Positions 9,550 through 19,529 of a stretch of DNA of 33,260 bases are shown one piece after another. Position numbers and translations under genes: made by a program. The stretch's first letter is position 1, and each line of letters begins with the position of its first letter. The notes beneath the pieces are model-generated. The model did no database searches. It was not told the origin of the DNA and saw only the letters and a program-made list of their open reading frames with translations. The stretch comes from Byssothecium circinans (taxonomy: Eukaryota; Ascomycota; Dothideomycetes; Pleosporales; Massarinaceae): assembly GCA_010015675.1 (NCBI GenBank), contig ML976998.1, positions 514,242-547,501 on the forward strand. Direction: 5' to 3'.

Positions 9550-12148
9550 TCATCCCGTCCGCCCACTCAAGATCCACGGCCTCCGTTCCCAGAACCCGTC
9601 TTTGATGATATCCACATGCTCAATCACGATGCGTGCTTTCGTCCTCTTCTTCCGATCCTTATCTCTCTGCGTCTTGCTCATATTGGCCGGTCTGCCTTCT
9701 TCTCCTCCCGTATCCGTTCCCGCGAGCCAGCCACCGTCTTCTTTCATCTGGGACTTGACTTTTGTCTTCGTCCACGCTTTCTCCTTCTCTTTCTTTGTTT
9801 TAGAGAGAGGCGGGGGATCGGAAGGTGAGTGCGAGTGTGCGTGTGATGGAGGAGGAGCCGCCCAGTCGAAGTTCGCGAACTCGCTTCTGTTCCGCGCTTT
9901 ATCGGCGTCGTTGGCGGGCGGTGAGGCCAGGGGCGAAAAGTACGACGATGGAGGGGCCGAGTGTAAGCGTGAATGCGATCGAGTCCTCCTTGTAGACCTG
10001 GGGGGCGGAGACACGGGGATCACAGGGTTGACAATCATGTTTTCCACATGTGTGTTATCCACACTCGGCTCCGTCTGGTCGGTTTCGCTGTTGATGCCCA
10101 TGCGTGATGAGTCCCGGGTTGGCGAGGTGCTCCATTCCTGGGGTGTGGAGCCCATGACTGCGCCGCGCGTGTAGGTTGCCCAGTCATCTACTGGGGGGGA
10201 GGGCACCTCTTTCATCATCTGCAGGGGCTTGGAGGGGGATTTGGAGCTTTCTCGGTCTCGGTCGCCGTGGCCTCGGCCCAGGATTACGGAAGCTACGCCG
10301 GCGTTTTCCTTTTCTTCGGCTCTGAGCATCGCGTACGATTTCTGGGAAGGGAGGGAAAGCTTTCGTGGCGCGGCGTTTACGGGGATCGAGGAGATGCGGA
10401 GGGGGATTTGGGGTGGGCTGAAGTTGAGGATCGACATGCTAGGGCTGCGTTTAGGCGTTGGTTTGGAGGATGGAATGGCGGCTGTTACGGGACGTGAGAG
10501 AGAGGCGGATGCGGAGTGGGCGATTGGGTTTTTGTTACGCATGGAGGTCGAACTGGTACGAGTGGGTATCGAGTCGATGATGGGGCTGACAGGGTTAGGG
10601 GATGGAAAGGGTGAGAAGTTTGTGTGTAATGTTGGGTTTGGTGGATTCAGAGAGGGTGGTGGCCGTGTGCTTGGTCGAAGGGTTGGTGGTGGAAGGGGTA
10701 GAGGTGTGAGCATCGGAAGAGGTTGTCTTGTAGTTGTTCCATTTACTGCTTGCGGCACTGGATAGAATGTCTGTGGATAGGCGAGCGAGACCCTGTCTGT
10801 CATGGGAACCGGAAATGCCGGTATCGACAGTGCTTGGGGTGATGGTGGAGGTGAGGGTGTTGTCGATGTAGAAAGGAAAGTCGGGCCTCGTAATACAACT
10901 GGGTCTGAAGAGTATGATACATGGGAGTCCCGCAACTGACTAGGCTCTGTACGTTCCAGTGGCTGCGACATTGGTCGTGCTAATGTTCGTTTTGGCTGTG
11001 GATGTGAAAGAGGAGTTGGTGATTCTGGTGCTGCTTGCGGCGTGGGTGATGGTTGGGACGGAGCGGGGAAGAACTAGGTGGTCAGTCTTTATCGTGGTGG
11101 ATGGGTAAGCCCATGCTTACATCTCGGTACAGGACGCTTCCTTTTTTGAAAATGTCGGGCTCGTTGTTGTAATTGATAGCAAAGCGAGAGAAGAGGATTT
11201 CGTGCTTGTCGGATGATACTGTACCCGAGAGTTCTTGCTCTGCGTCTCGAGGGTCGATTCCACCTTGTTGAACTAGAGCCCAGAAGGTCGTGTTGTACAG
11301 GTTGTTGATATGGCCTGAATCAGTCAGCGACCACGTTTCAGCTGGCTAGGGGTAATGTAGTGATTGATTGGTTGGATACGGGTGGTGAGAGGATAGTGCT
11401 TACAGTCGACCTGACGCCAGCTCAGATAGTCGCGTAGGTTGATGTCGCTTGGATAACACACAGCGCGGCCGTCGAAAGAAGGTAACGGCGATGTCAGCGG
11501 GGCGTCTGGAAAATATCTGGCCCATGCGAATACATAGTGTGCAGTGAAGGTGGACACGACCGTGGTGGTCAACTTGCTAGATATAGTCATTAGACGCCGG
11601 CTGAAAGGATGGGGCGAAGGGGAAATGTCCGTACCTAGCCCTTCGCTCAAACAGTTGGCAGTCCTTGTGAAAGACGAAACTGAACTCGTCGCTCTGTCCA
11701 TAGGCCAGTACGAGGTCCGGCAGGTCTTTCATGACAGCCTCCGCGGCCACGTTCATCAAGTCCAGGGCACGGCGGTCATTGGGCTTCTCAAACCCATACT
11801 TTGCTGTGAGTCTGGGTGCAGATGGTTAGCCAGGCCTGTCGTGACCATCATGATGGACTCGCTTCTCGAAACCCGGAGTTGCGGAATTTGTCCGATGGGC
11901 TCGCTCGATCCCGCATGCATGAAGCTGAAGGTTGGAAAAGCAGAACAAGAACGTACTTGGTGAAGCCTCGGCCATCGATGCGCACAACAATGTACGTGCT
12001 GGGCAGAAGGATGTCGGGCTGCTCATAGGAGCGCACATATTCGTACCTGGTGGGAGTTGTCAGTAGAGGTCGAGGTCGAGGTCGCGGTCAAGCTTCCCTG
12101 CCGCCGCGCTCGCCTGAGAGCGCACCTCACCTACCTCGAATTAGCCAT
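9550..12148 (-). CDS. THG1: tRNA-His guanylyltransferase Thg1 with a large disordered insertion
   Basis: Adds the extra 5' G(-1) to tRNA-His, an identity element for histidyl-tRNA synthetase. Exons on the minus strand: 12148-12135, 12046-11957, 11811-11635, 11576-11404, 11314-11121 and 11073-9550; introns 88, 145, 58, 89 and 47 bp; 723 aa. The first exon has only 14 nt (MANSR across the junction). Catalytic carboxylates are in place: D29 in VVRIDGRGF and D76-E77 in [14 protein letters not shown]. Further conserved blocks are [33 protein letters not shown] and [23 protein letters not shown] (ends at residue 216). The family tail, [20 protein letters not shown] and [11 protein letters not shown], is present but only at residues 681-723. 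In between lie about 464 residues rich in Pro, Ser, Thr and Arg with no recognisable domain. The usual length is under 300 aa. The insertion is encoded without interruption in the last exon. Confidence 0.95.
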
Positions 12149-13334
12149 TAAAGACGTCTATCACCGGATCCTGCAGGTGTCGCACAGCATTGCAGACACG
12201 TCAATTTAAGGTTGAGAGGATGAGACAGAGAAGCGCGGGATGGGGGCAGAAGAAAAGTGTGTGGGAGGCTGAAGGCGCGCAGCGTAGGGAACCGGTCTTT
12301 TCCGCTGCTGCAACCAATCCACCAGAAGTTTCAGGAAGACGCACGACATGCACGCAGGCTTATATACGTGCGAGTTGCTGTGCGCACTGCACGACGCCTC
12401 CGATGCCAAGAGACACACAGGAGAGCGCGCCGTCATGCAAATGCCTTCTCCAGCGGAGTGAGAGTCCAGCCCGTTGCTGGAGAGGGCGCGGTCCGACAGT
12501 CCGACTACGACGAGACGACAACCACGACGCGACAGAGCCTGAGCCTGAGCCTACGAAACGAGAAGCGAGAAGTGAGAAGAAGTTTCAAGTAAGGCGCATT
12601 GGATGCAGGTGCGCCTAGTGTACGCCTCCAGCCGGAGTCGTTGGATGCACGCCGAATTCCCATCGTGCCCTTCTTCCTCGCGTCGTTCATCACAACAACA
12701 ACACCTCAACAACAACAACAACCGCAAACCGTGTGCGAATGTGTGATGCAGCCTCATCACATAATCATATGCGCACCGCATCCCTCGTGCCTCCTCGATG
12801 TGGTCAAGTGCCTCTGAAGAACACTCCCAACGCTCTGGAAACTTTGATCGACCAAATCTACAGGCAATCCCCGCCTAACGCTACCTCAAACATCACGAAC
12901 CGAAAGGGGCCAAACTGCGACGCAAGGCTAGGGTGAACGACTAAGATTTCCGACTGTAGACGCTCGCAAAGCTGTTTGTACGACTATATCTGCGCTCCTG
13001 CATCTATATGTTTGCATGGCTATCCTTGCTTGAAGACGGAGCATTCCCGACTTCAAGAGCACAGCCTCCAAGCTGCCTTCACCATTGTCATACCAATGAC
13101 GCGATTCTACATGCAAGATCGAGCGAGCTTCGTGACTAAGAGCTGAGAAATATCCCACCAGGTCATGTTCAGGAGAACCTGATTAACAGCGTGAATGAGT
13201 CCAAGCCATTGAGAGACCATTCCTACACCCGTTGCTTCCCAAGTCTTGCACACCTCCTTTAGTAAGTAAGTCAGTACCACAGTACCATAACACTTCTTCG
13301 CACACACCGCTCCCCCTTCCAAAGCATTGAACTC
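12149..13334. other. Spacer between Thg1 start and DUF6594 gene end
   Basis: Upstream region of the minus-strand Thg1 gene. It contains a (CAA)n tract at 12690-12723, a GAGCCT triplicate near 12540 and otherwise short overlapping ORFs without family resemblance. The part near 13260-13330 should be the 3' UTR of the DUF6594 gene. No gene is seen. Confidence 0.6.
12690..12723. repeat. CAA trinucleotide repeat
   Basis: Interrupted (CAA)n run, about ten triplets with one ACCTC interruption, in the Thg1 upstream region. In the minus direction it reads as a TTG-rich stretch and could belong to the Thg1 promoter or leader. Confidence 0.8.
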
Positions 13335-14402
13335 TCAACTCGGCACAAACACCACCTTATCCGTCCCCACAAAGACAACCTGCACGGCAGCAAACCTACC
13401 CACAAGTCAGCACACCCTCAAAAACCCTACCACCCAAAGCACATACGCAGCAGTCACCGCAAACACCTCGACCCTCTTCGCATTCGTCAGCGCGCTCAAA
13501 CACACCGACACGAGCACATTAAACACTGCAATAACCACCAACCTCACCGGCATCGACTTAACGCTATACAACACCGCAATGGACGCAATAGGCACAAGCG
13601 CCGCCACAATACTAGTCAACCAGAATGTCACCCTAAGCACAGCACTATCATCATACCCAATCACGCCATGCTTCCGCGAAGGCCGCTGGAACCGCGCACA
13701 CCCGCAGCGAATCCAATTCACAATCGCCTTCTCCGTGACCCATGCTGACAGCGTATCTTCCTTAGGCCGTGGACGAAGGGCGATGAGATCTGGCGCGTAG
13801 CAGTCTGGATGGCGGACTGAGCCCCATACCGACGCATCGGGACCGTTTAAAGCGAGCGTGCCCATTTCCGGGGTTTGGAGGTACTTTTGGAGGTAACTCA
13901 GGTCCCAATTCGCAGGTTCCGACATCTTGAGCACCTCATGGTATTGTATCAAAGCATCATCTATCCAAAATTCAGCAAAGCCCGCCATACAGACCACACA
14001 CCTAGAATCGCAGATAACTCAACTGTACTTCTCCAACGTCTGTCTAATCCTCAGCACCAGCTCCAGTTGCTGTGCATTTTCGCCATCTCTCGACCTATCC
14101 AACCAATACCAGTTCAACGCGTACTTCCCCTTCGTCCCCGAACTATCCATGCTATCGGCTTTCTGCCGCTCTTGAAGGCACTTTTCCAGCCAGACGAGCT
14201 CGGCTTGCAGGTACAGAAGGTTCTGGGCGTTCAGGGCGCCGAAGCTGCGGAAGATGGCGAGTTCGGGCTGCAGCTCCATTTTCATGGCGAGTTTGGGGTA
14301 GCCGATTACGTGGTTGTGTAGGGGGTCTTTGTGGGGCAGGGCGACGCGTTTGCACCTTTTTTGCCTCGTCTTTTTCGTCGTCGAGGTGGCGGTGGGTTGC
14401 AT
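13335..14402 (-). CDS. DUF6594 domain membrane protein
   Basis: Member of the large fungal DUF6594 family; biochemical role unknown. Exons 14402-14024, 13960-13447 and 13395-13335 (introns 63 and 51 bp) give 317 aa. The first intron uses a GTTGAG donor and a TAG acceptor and joins LRIRQTLEKY to NDALIQYHEVL; the second has a strong GTATGT donor and a CTGAC branch site and restores the family ending VEVFAVTAAFAAVQVVFVG. Without that splice the frame ends early in a non-family tail. Family hallmarks: GYPKLA near residue 34, ELAIFRSFGALNAQNLLYLQ at about 46-65, PDLIALRPR in the middle, and a C-terminal cluster of three hydrophobic helices (about 239-260, 266-284, 291-311) with PIASIAVLYSVKSMPVRL and LTNAKRVEVF. 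The N-terminus is Lys/Arg-rich. It is probably an integral membrane protein with a large soluble helical N-terminal part. Confidence 0.93.
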
Positions 14403-15584
14403 TTCGTGCTAGAGCTGAACTGCTTGGGGGGAATGAGTGAGATGTAGTTATAGGCAGGAGATTGGAGGTATGTCTTCCTTTGTATTGCTCCTCGCCTCAC
14501 CTCACCTCATCTCATTCCACACAAACGGACACACCGGATTATTGAAGCACCTCTTGACTCGAATACGCCTACATCGCAAACCAACAAGGCTGTGCCACTC
14601 GAGGATGGGAGTTTTACTGGCATCTTGCATGGTGCATAAGGCTGGACCCCAACCGCGTACGCAATGAGGGATTTCGCCCATCCACCATCTTCGCGACCCT
14701 GGCTTCTGGATACGAGGACAGACCAATCAAGCAGGCTCTTTTACACGAGTCGGCATCAGAGAACAGGAGAGGTGTCCAGCGCATCGCTGCCTCGTGCTAG
14801 TGGAATCTCACACCGGTTGGGGAAGATGTATTGAGATGTTTGCCTGGGGAGAGGACGGATTGATATATCCGTGAGCATCTCTTCAAGAGCGAACCTAATG
14901 ATACTCTCAAGATCTATACCTCGAAGTCCAAGAGAAAAAAATAAATGCCTGTAAGTCGCGATAATTAAAAGAGCACTCTCGACCCACAGTTTACAAAAGG
15001 CAAGGAAGTGGACCTTTCCCTCCTTTCAACCGCACACGTGAGCAGCAGCCTTATGGATACGCATTCTTCATTAACCCCACCTCGAATCCAGCCTATCAAT
15101 GCCAGCCCTGCCAAATGCACGAGGAGGACACAGAGCTCCGCTCCATTCAGCGGACGACGGAAGCCTTCTCCATGACTTAAACCTATCCTCCAGCCTTGAC
15201 CCATCTCCCTCCCACCTGTGGTAGCGAAACGGAAGCGTGTCCGATAGGCAGAGCCGCTCGCTTAGATACGGACTGTATCTCCCGCGTATTCGCCGTTCTC
15301 GCGAATGTGCACAGCCAATCAGACATGCCGTAGATGATGTGAGGACTTTGGATGCTGGAATTGGAGATGTTTGTAGCGTGGGAAGGATCAGAGGTTAGAC
15401 TGTTGTGAGTTTCCTTATTTCACGCTTGGAAAGCAGTCCGCTTTTACATAATAGAAATAACGTTTCGTCGGCAAAAGGGTTGGCTGTGGAGAGATAGAAC
15501 TAGGTAACGTGTGAAGACGATGGAAGGGTGAGGAGGCAGCTCATAGTGGCAAGTCCAAGTAGGCAATCCTGTCCTTGTCTACAT

Positions 15585-15601
15585 ACCTACCTACCTACCT
15601 A
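15585..15601. repeat. ACCT tetranucleotide microsatellite
   Basis: Four perfect ACCT units plus one base, in non-coding spacer DNA. Confidence 0.85.
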
Positions 15602-16632
15602 TCACCTTTAGAAGTTTCCCGAATTACGTGCTTACAATTTCGTTTTCTATGTTGTAGTCTGGGTAATAAAATATCTACTGTTGAACAGTGCAGCCCCGAG
15701 AGCAAGTGTGAGAAAGTGATGTCTTGGGTCTTTAGCTGAGATGCTCAGAAGAAGCGGCGATATAGAGAGTAGTCGACTCTAGACTAGATGGGGAGGCAGA
15801 ACCGTACGGTACAGTGGACTATTGTTCAGTCCAACACCTACTTTACCTTCTCCCTTTCCCTCTCTCATCTTCCCATGTCTCGCTCTATATATCCAAAACA
15901 TCTCTAAAAACCTAACGCGATTTGCAATTCACGAGTGGGGTTATATATTATAGCGAAGGAGATACATGGTACAAAAGTAGAGAGTGTTTTCTCCAACATT
16001 ACTTTTTTATTAGCATGTGTAAAATACGCGGTTACCGATACTGGGTACTCGCAGGCGAGGGATCGTAAAGGCGACTACTCAGGACTGGGGATTTTCGATC
16101 ACAGAGATAATAAGAGTAAAGTAAGGGAAGAGAAGAGAAGATTGAAGGAAGAATAAGGTTAAGATTGTGAGGATAAAAGTTTTACCATACGGGGAATACT
16201 ACACATTAATTATAAGGTAGACCTAAGATTTCCGTACGTTGGTAAGTCTGTCTACTTGCGAACATGTTATCGTAGGAAGGTGGAGCACTAAGTTGGGTAA
16301 AAGCACTAGAATTACCTAATGGAAGGTTTAAGGTTAAATATCGCACTAAGTCAGTCCGCAGAATGGCCTTGAGATGTGGGTATACTGCACACAAGGGGGT
16401 CAGGCATTCTCAATATTCTAAGTTAAGAAAACAAAACGAATAGACTAGTTGATAAACGTAGTGTGCAAATTATCCTACTATACGTTTTAGAAAAAGCAGA
16501 GCAATTATCTGAAACACTCACAGTAGCAGTAGTATTAGTGGAATTTTTATAATTATTCTTTGTCTTTACTGCACTATTTCAATGAGCCAACATGTCTTCA
16601 TTTTTCGTTGCCGATTTCTTGCGATCGGTCTT

Positions 16633-16649
16633 TCTCTCTCTCTCTCTCT
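16633..16649. repeat. TC dinucleotide microsatellite
   Basis: Uninterrupted (TC)n run of eight units in the spacer downstream of the minus-strand kinase-like gene. Confidence 0.85.
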
Positions 16650-16824
16650 TGTCCTTCCTCTTCATGCCTCAGCTATTTCACTTCCCCAGGTGGGGCGCGT
16701 TGTTTTATAACGGTAACAGCGCTGGGGGGACTGGATCTCATACGCCCACCCTCTTCCATCTTTCCTCTTTCACATTGTCCATGATTCCACCTCTCCATCT
16801 CATATTCCTAATCCGTGCAAGCGC

Positions 16825-19017
16825 TTAGCAGGCCATAACCTTCTGAACCTCAAGCTCAACCACTTCCTTCTTCAAAAGCCACGACTCCGCCCCAAGCAAC
16901 ATACAAACCTCATCAGCAGTCACCTCTCCCAGCCCCTCACACTGCCCCAGCACCTTCCCAACAGCATCTTCCTCACAACCCAAGAACTGATGTCCGAACT
17001 GCGAGCCGTGGATGGCTTGAAACAGTGCAGATTTCGCAGTGTACTTACCATCCCCTTCCGGGCCGGTAGCCTCAAGCATCGCCTCTGTGTATATCTTGCG
17101 ATACTTGACCAGGTCTGGGATCGGGATGCGGATGGCGCCCGGGATGTTGTTGAAGTAGTCGCCGATCAGGAACAGAGGGAGTGCAGAGAAGCCGATATGC
17201 CGCGGTACGGTACATGCGCCGTCCCAGTCGATGATGCCGACGACTTCTCCCGTGCGCGGGTCGCATATGATGTTCTGGAGGTTGAGATCTGTGTGGCTCA
17301 GCACAAAGGTCTCCCTGTCCTCGGTGCCAGCGCGCGACGCCTTGAAGACGTCGGAGTCCATAATACACTCCATAACCATGCGCTGTCCATTCTGCTTCAA
17401 CTGATGGTGGGGCAGTTCGTCGTGGGATCCAGGCACCCAAGGACAAGCACCGTCGAGGTTCCGCCGCCAGTACTCTTGCGATTCAGCGAAGGTCGGCTCC
17501 GTGGTCTGTGCCTCGAAACCTCCCCGCTCTCGGCACCTCCTCCAGGTATACGTGTTGCCGATGAAGCCACTGCCATCCGCGTAGCACATGAGAGAGCCTA
17601 TACGGGGGAAGGAGATCTTTCCCAGCTCGCTCATGGCGCGGGCTAGAGACTTGACGAAGCACGCGCGCTTAGCTTCCATCGCCGCTGTCGGGTTCATGGC
17701 CGCGTCGATATCACCTCCTCCGTGTTCGTCGATATCGAACCAGATGTGCTGGGCTTGTACACCCTCCATGGCGCGCATGAGAATGTAGGGCGCGCCCATA
17801 ACATTTCTCGGTTGTGGAGCGCATGTCGAGTCACAGGCTATGGGCTCTGGGATAGGGCAGTTCGTCTGTGCCTTGATGACACGCATGGTGGAGAATTCAC
17901 AGTGCACAATACAAGAGTCTGTTAATCCCCACTTCTTTTCCGTACCACTCCTAGGTACCTTGATCACGTACTTGCCCTGGTCGGGGCCGTACAACACTTC
18001 CCAAATCTGAACGATGTGGAAACTTCCAGAGGACTTGCGAATACAGCGGATCTTGCGCATGTCGAAATCTCCCAGGGAGAGGTGTTTGAAAAGCACGTGC
18101 GCCCAGTCCCAGTTCTGAAACGCCCTTGGAATGTCGTCTAGGTTGACGGTTGGCCTATAACGAGGCGCAGATATGGGGGGATATGCTGAGGTCGACGTCT
18201 GATGCAAGCCATCACAGTCCTCGAAAAGCGTCTTGTGTTTAGGAGTAGGAGGGTCTGGGATGCAGGACGCAGGTCTATTTTGGACATTGGCGCCGTTCTT
18301 GGTGGTTTGAGAGCTGTAGGCTGAATCGCGGCGATCGCTTCGAAAGTACGTCTCGTTCGTACTGCTTCGAGGCTCCGTATGGGCCGAAACATCTGAATCG
18401 GCATCATTTGGAAAGGGTGCATCTTGTTCGACATTCAAATCATCGGGTTTGGGCGGCGCCTCTAACTCTCCCATCACTGTCTCGTCCAGTTTCTGCCCAT
18501 CATGACCGTCTCGAGGAACCCCAATCTCTGTGTTCACCATCATACGCGAGTACCCGACAACAATACCATTGAAGGCGGCGCGAAATATGCCTGCACCACG
18601 CACATGAAAGTGCTTCTCATACTTGAAGTACTTTGAGAGTAGGTGTAGCATACGCTCGCGGAGGTCTTCGTGGACGTTCTCTGAGAAACGGGCAAGCACG
18701 GGGATGGTGGTATTCGCGAAATCGGCGTAGTCGTTGGCGCAGAGAATGAGGTGGGTGCGCGCAGCCTGGAAGGGGTCGAAAGCTGCCAGGGCGTAAGCCG
18801 TGGAGAGGAGACCAAAGTTGGGGTTTGCGGCGGAGATTATAGATTTATGGCTGTAGGGCATGGAAAGCACAGGAATTGGGTGTGGAGGAACTTGATGCAC
18901 GTAAGTAGATGCTAAGTTCGCATTGTGGTTGCAGTACTTACCAATGATGCTCGTAGGCTTTGCGCCATTGAAACCGGCAAGGCTACTGAGGCCGCCGAAA
19001 GCACGAAGGCCGAACAT
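16825..19017 (-). CDS. Large APH/choline-kinase-fold protein with N-terminal extension
   Basis: Aminoglycoside-phosphotransferase-like (APH) fold protein; substrate unknown. Start ATG at 19017; the frame is open further upstream but without another ATG. A probable 51-bp intron (18891-18941, GTAAGT donor, AAG acceptor) is in frame, so the protein is 713 aa if spliced and 730 if retained. Residues 1-150 form an Ala/Phe-rich domain I do not recognise; about 150-275 are polar and probably disordered. The kinase-like part covers about 285-640: GKYVIKVPRSG with the likely ATP-anchoring Lys336, E357 in the following helix, the Brenner motif SHTDLNLQNI with D560 and N565, and IIDWDGA with D580. Key catalytic residues are therefore retained. 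The C-terminal 70 residues are helical and unassigned. Fungal APH-fold proteins of this type often lack known substrates. The downstream neighbour on the same strand is a mitochondrial-type ATPase; no functional link is evident. Confidence 0.87.
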   Translation of the reverse strand: MFGLRAFGGLSSLAGFNGAKPTSIIGKYCNHNANLASTYVHQVPPHPIPVLSMPYSHKSIISAANPNFGLLSTAYALAAFDPFQAARTHLILCANDYADFANTTIPVLARFSENVHEDLRERMLHLLSKYFKYEKHFHVRGAGIFRAAFNGIVVGYSRMMVNTEIGVPRDGHDGQKLDETVMGELEAPPKPDDLNVEQDAPFPNDADSDVSAHTEPRSSTNETYFRSDRRDSAYSSQTTKNGANVQNRPASCIPDPPTPKHKTLFEDCDGLHQTSTSAYPPISAPRYRPTVNLDDIPRAFQNWDWAHVLFKHLSLGDFDMRKIRCIRKSSGSFHIVQIWEVLYGPDQGKYVIKVPRSGTEKKWGLTDSCIVHCEFSTMRVIKAQTNCPIPEPIACDSTCAPQPRNVMGAPYILMRAMEGVQAQHIWFDIDEHGGGDIDAAMNPTAAMEAKRACFVKSLARAMSELGKISFPRIGSLMCYADGSGFIGNTYTWRRCRERGGFEAQTTEPTFAESQEYWRRNLDGACPWVPGSHDELPHHQLKQNGQRMVMECIMDSDVFKASRAGTEDRETFVLSHTDLNLQNIICDPRTGEVVGIIDWDGACTVPRHIGFSALPLFLIGDYFNNIPGAIRIPIPDLVKYRKIYTEAMLEATGPEGDGKYTAKSALFQAIHGSQFGHQFLGCEEDAVGKVLGQCEGLGEVTADEVCMLLGAESWLLKKEVVELEVQKVMAC
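18891..18941 (-). other. Probable in-frame 51-bp intron
   Basis: A perfect GTAAGT donor at 18941 and an AAG acceptor at 18891 bracket exactly 17 codons without a stop, joining PTSII to VPPHPIPVL in the large kinase-like gene. Retention would insert KYCNHNANL and neighbouring residues. The branch site is only weakly matched, so splicing is likely but not certain. Confidence 0.6.
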
Positions 19018-19529
19018 GATGCTGGCTGGCGAGCGCGCGCAAATGTTGGGAGTCGTGGTGAAAGCGAAAGTCACGGGACAGAGGGCGCTGTACACAATGT
19101 AGATCTGCAACAGAGGACCTGTTGCGGGTTGCCCTGGGTTGACACTGCTTGAGAAAGCTGTGGAGCGACAGTGCAGGTAGAGGGTTGTAGCTTTATGTTG
19201 GGAGGGAGCATTATATAAGCAAGTTCTCGCGCCATGGGTGAAGCACGAGTGCGAGGCCCGTTGGTAGTTGTTGGGGATCTCTTGGCGTGGTGGAGTGAAA
19301 GGGAGACGCGACAGTGCCTACGCACAACGCGAGCCACCATCTTCGAAAATCGAAACGAGAGGCGCCGTCGCAGAAGACAAGTAGGATGGTGATAGAGCAA
19401 ACATGAATCTTGCTCAAGTTTGATGATTCGATCACAGCACTCAATTCCAAGGCGCTCAAGAAGAGTCCTAGCCCTCTCCTAAAAGCTCCATGGAAAGGTC
19501 TCGTGGTGGCAGCCTTCGAAATCGCTCCT
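19018..19529. other. Spacer between two minus-strand genes
   Basis: Holds the promoter and leader of the large kinase-like gene (right to left) and the 3' end of the P-loop ATPase gene. A TATA-like TATATAA in the minus direction lies near 19210-19218, about 195 bp upstream of the kinase ATG. No further gene is seen. Confidence 0.5.

Larger units (their letters stand above)
14403..16824. other. 2.4 kb spacer, AT-rich in its right half
   Basis: No gene is recognised. The left part is the promoter side of the minus-strand DUF6594 gene. A (ACCT)n run lies at 15585-15601 and a (TC)n run at 16633-16649. From about 15900 to 16560 the sequence is noticeably AT-rich, with only short ORFs of low-information composition. 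The end next to 16824 should be the 3' UTR of the kinase-like gene. Confidence 0.6.

Noticed and set aside
9353..10174. 273-codon plus-strand ORF opposite Thg1
   Set aside because: Begins without an ATG, is the antisense shadow of the Thg1 last exon, and contains low-complexity Phe/Ser/Leu runs.
10229..10765. 178-codon Gly/Arg-rich plus-strand ORF
   Set aside because: Antisense shadow of the Thg1 disordered insertion; its composition follows from the Pro/Ser-rich sense strand.
16990..17646. 218-codon plus-strand ORF
   Set aside because: Antisense of the kinase-like catalytic region, whose motifs prove the minus-strand frame.
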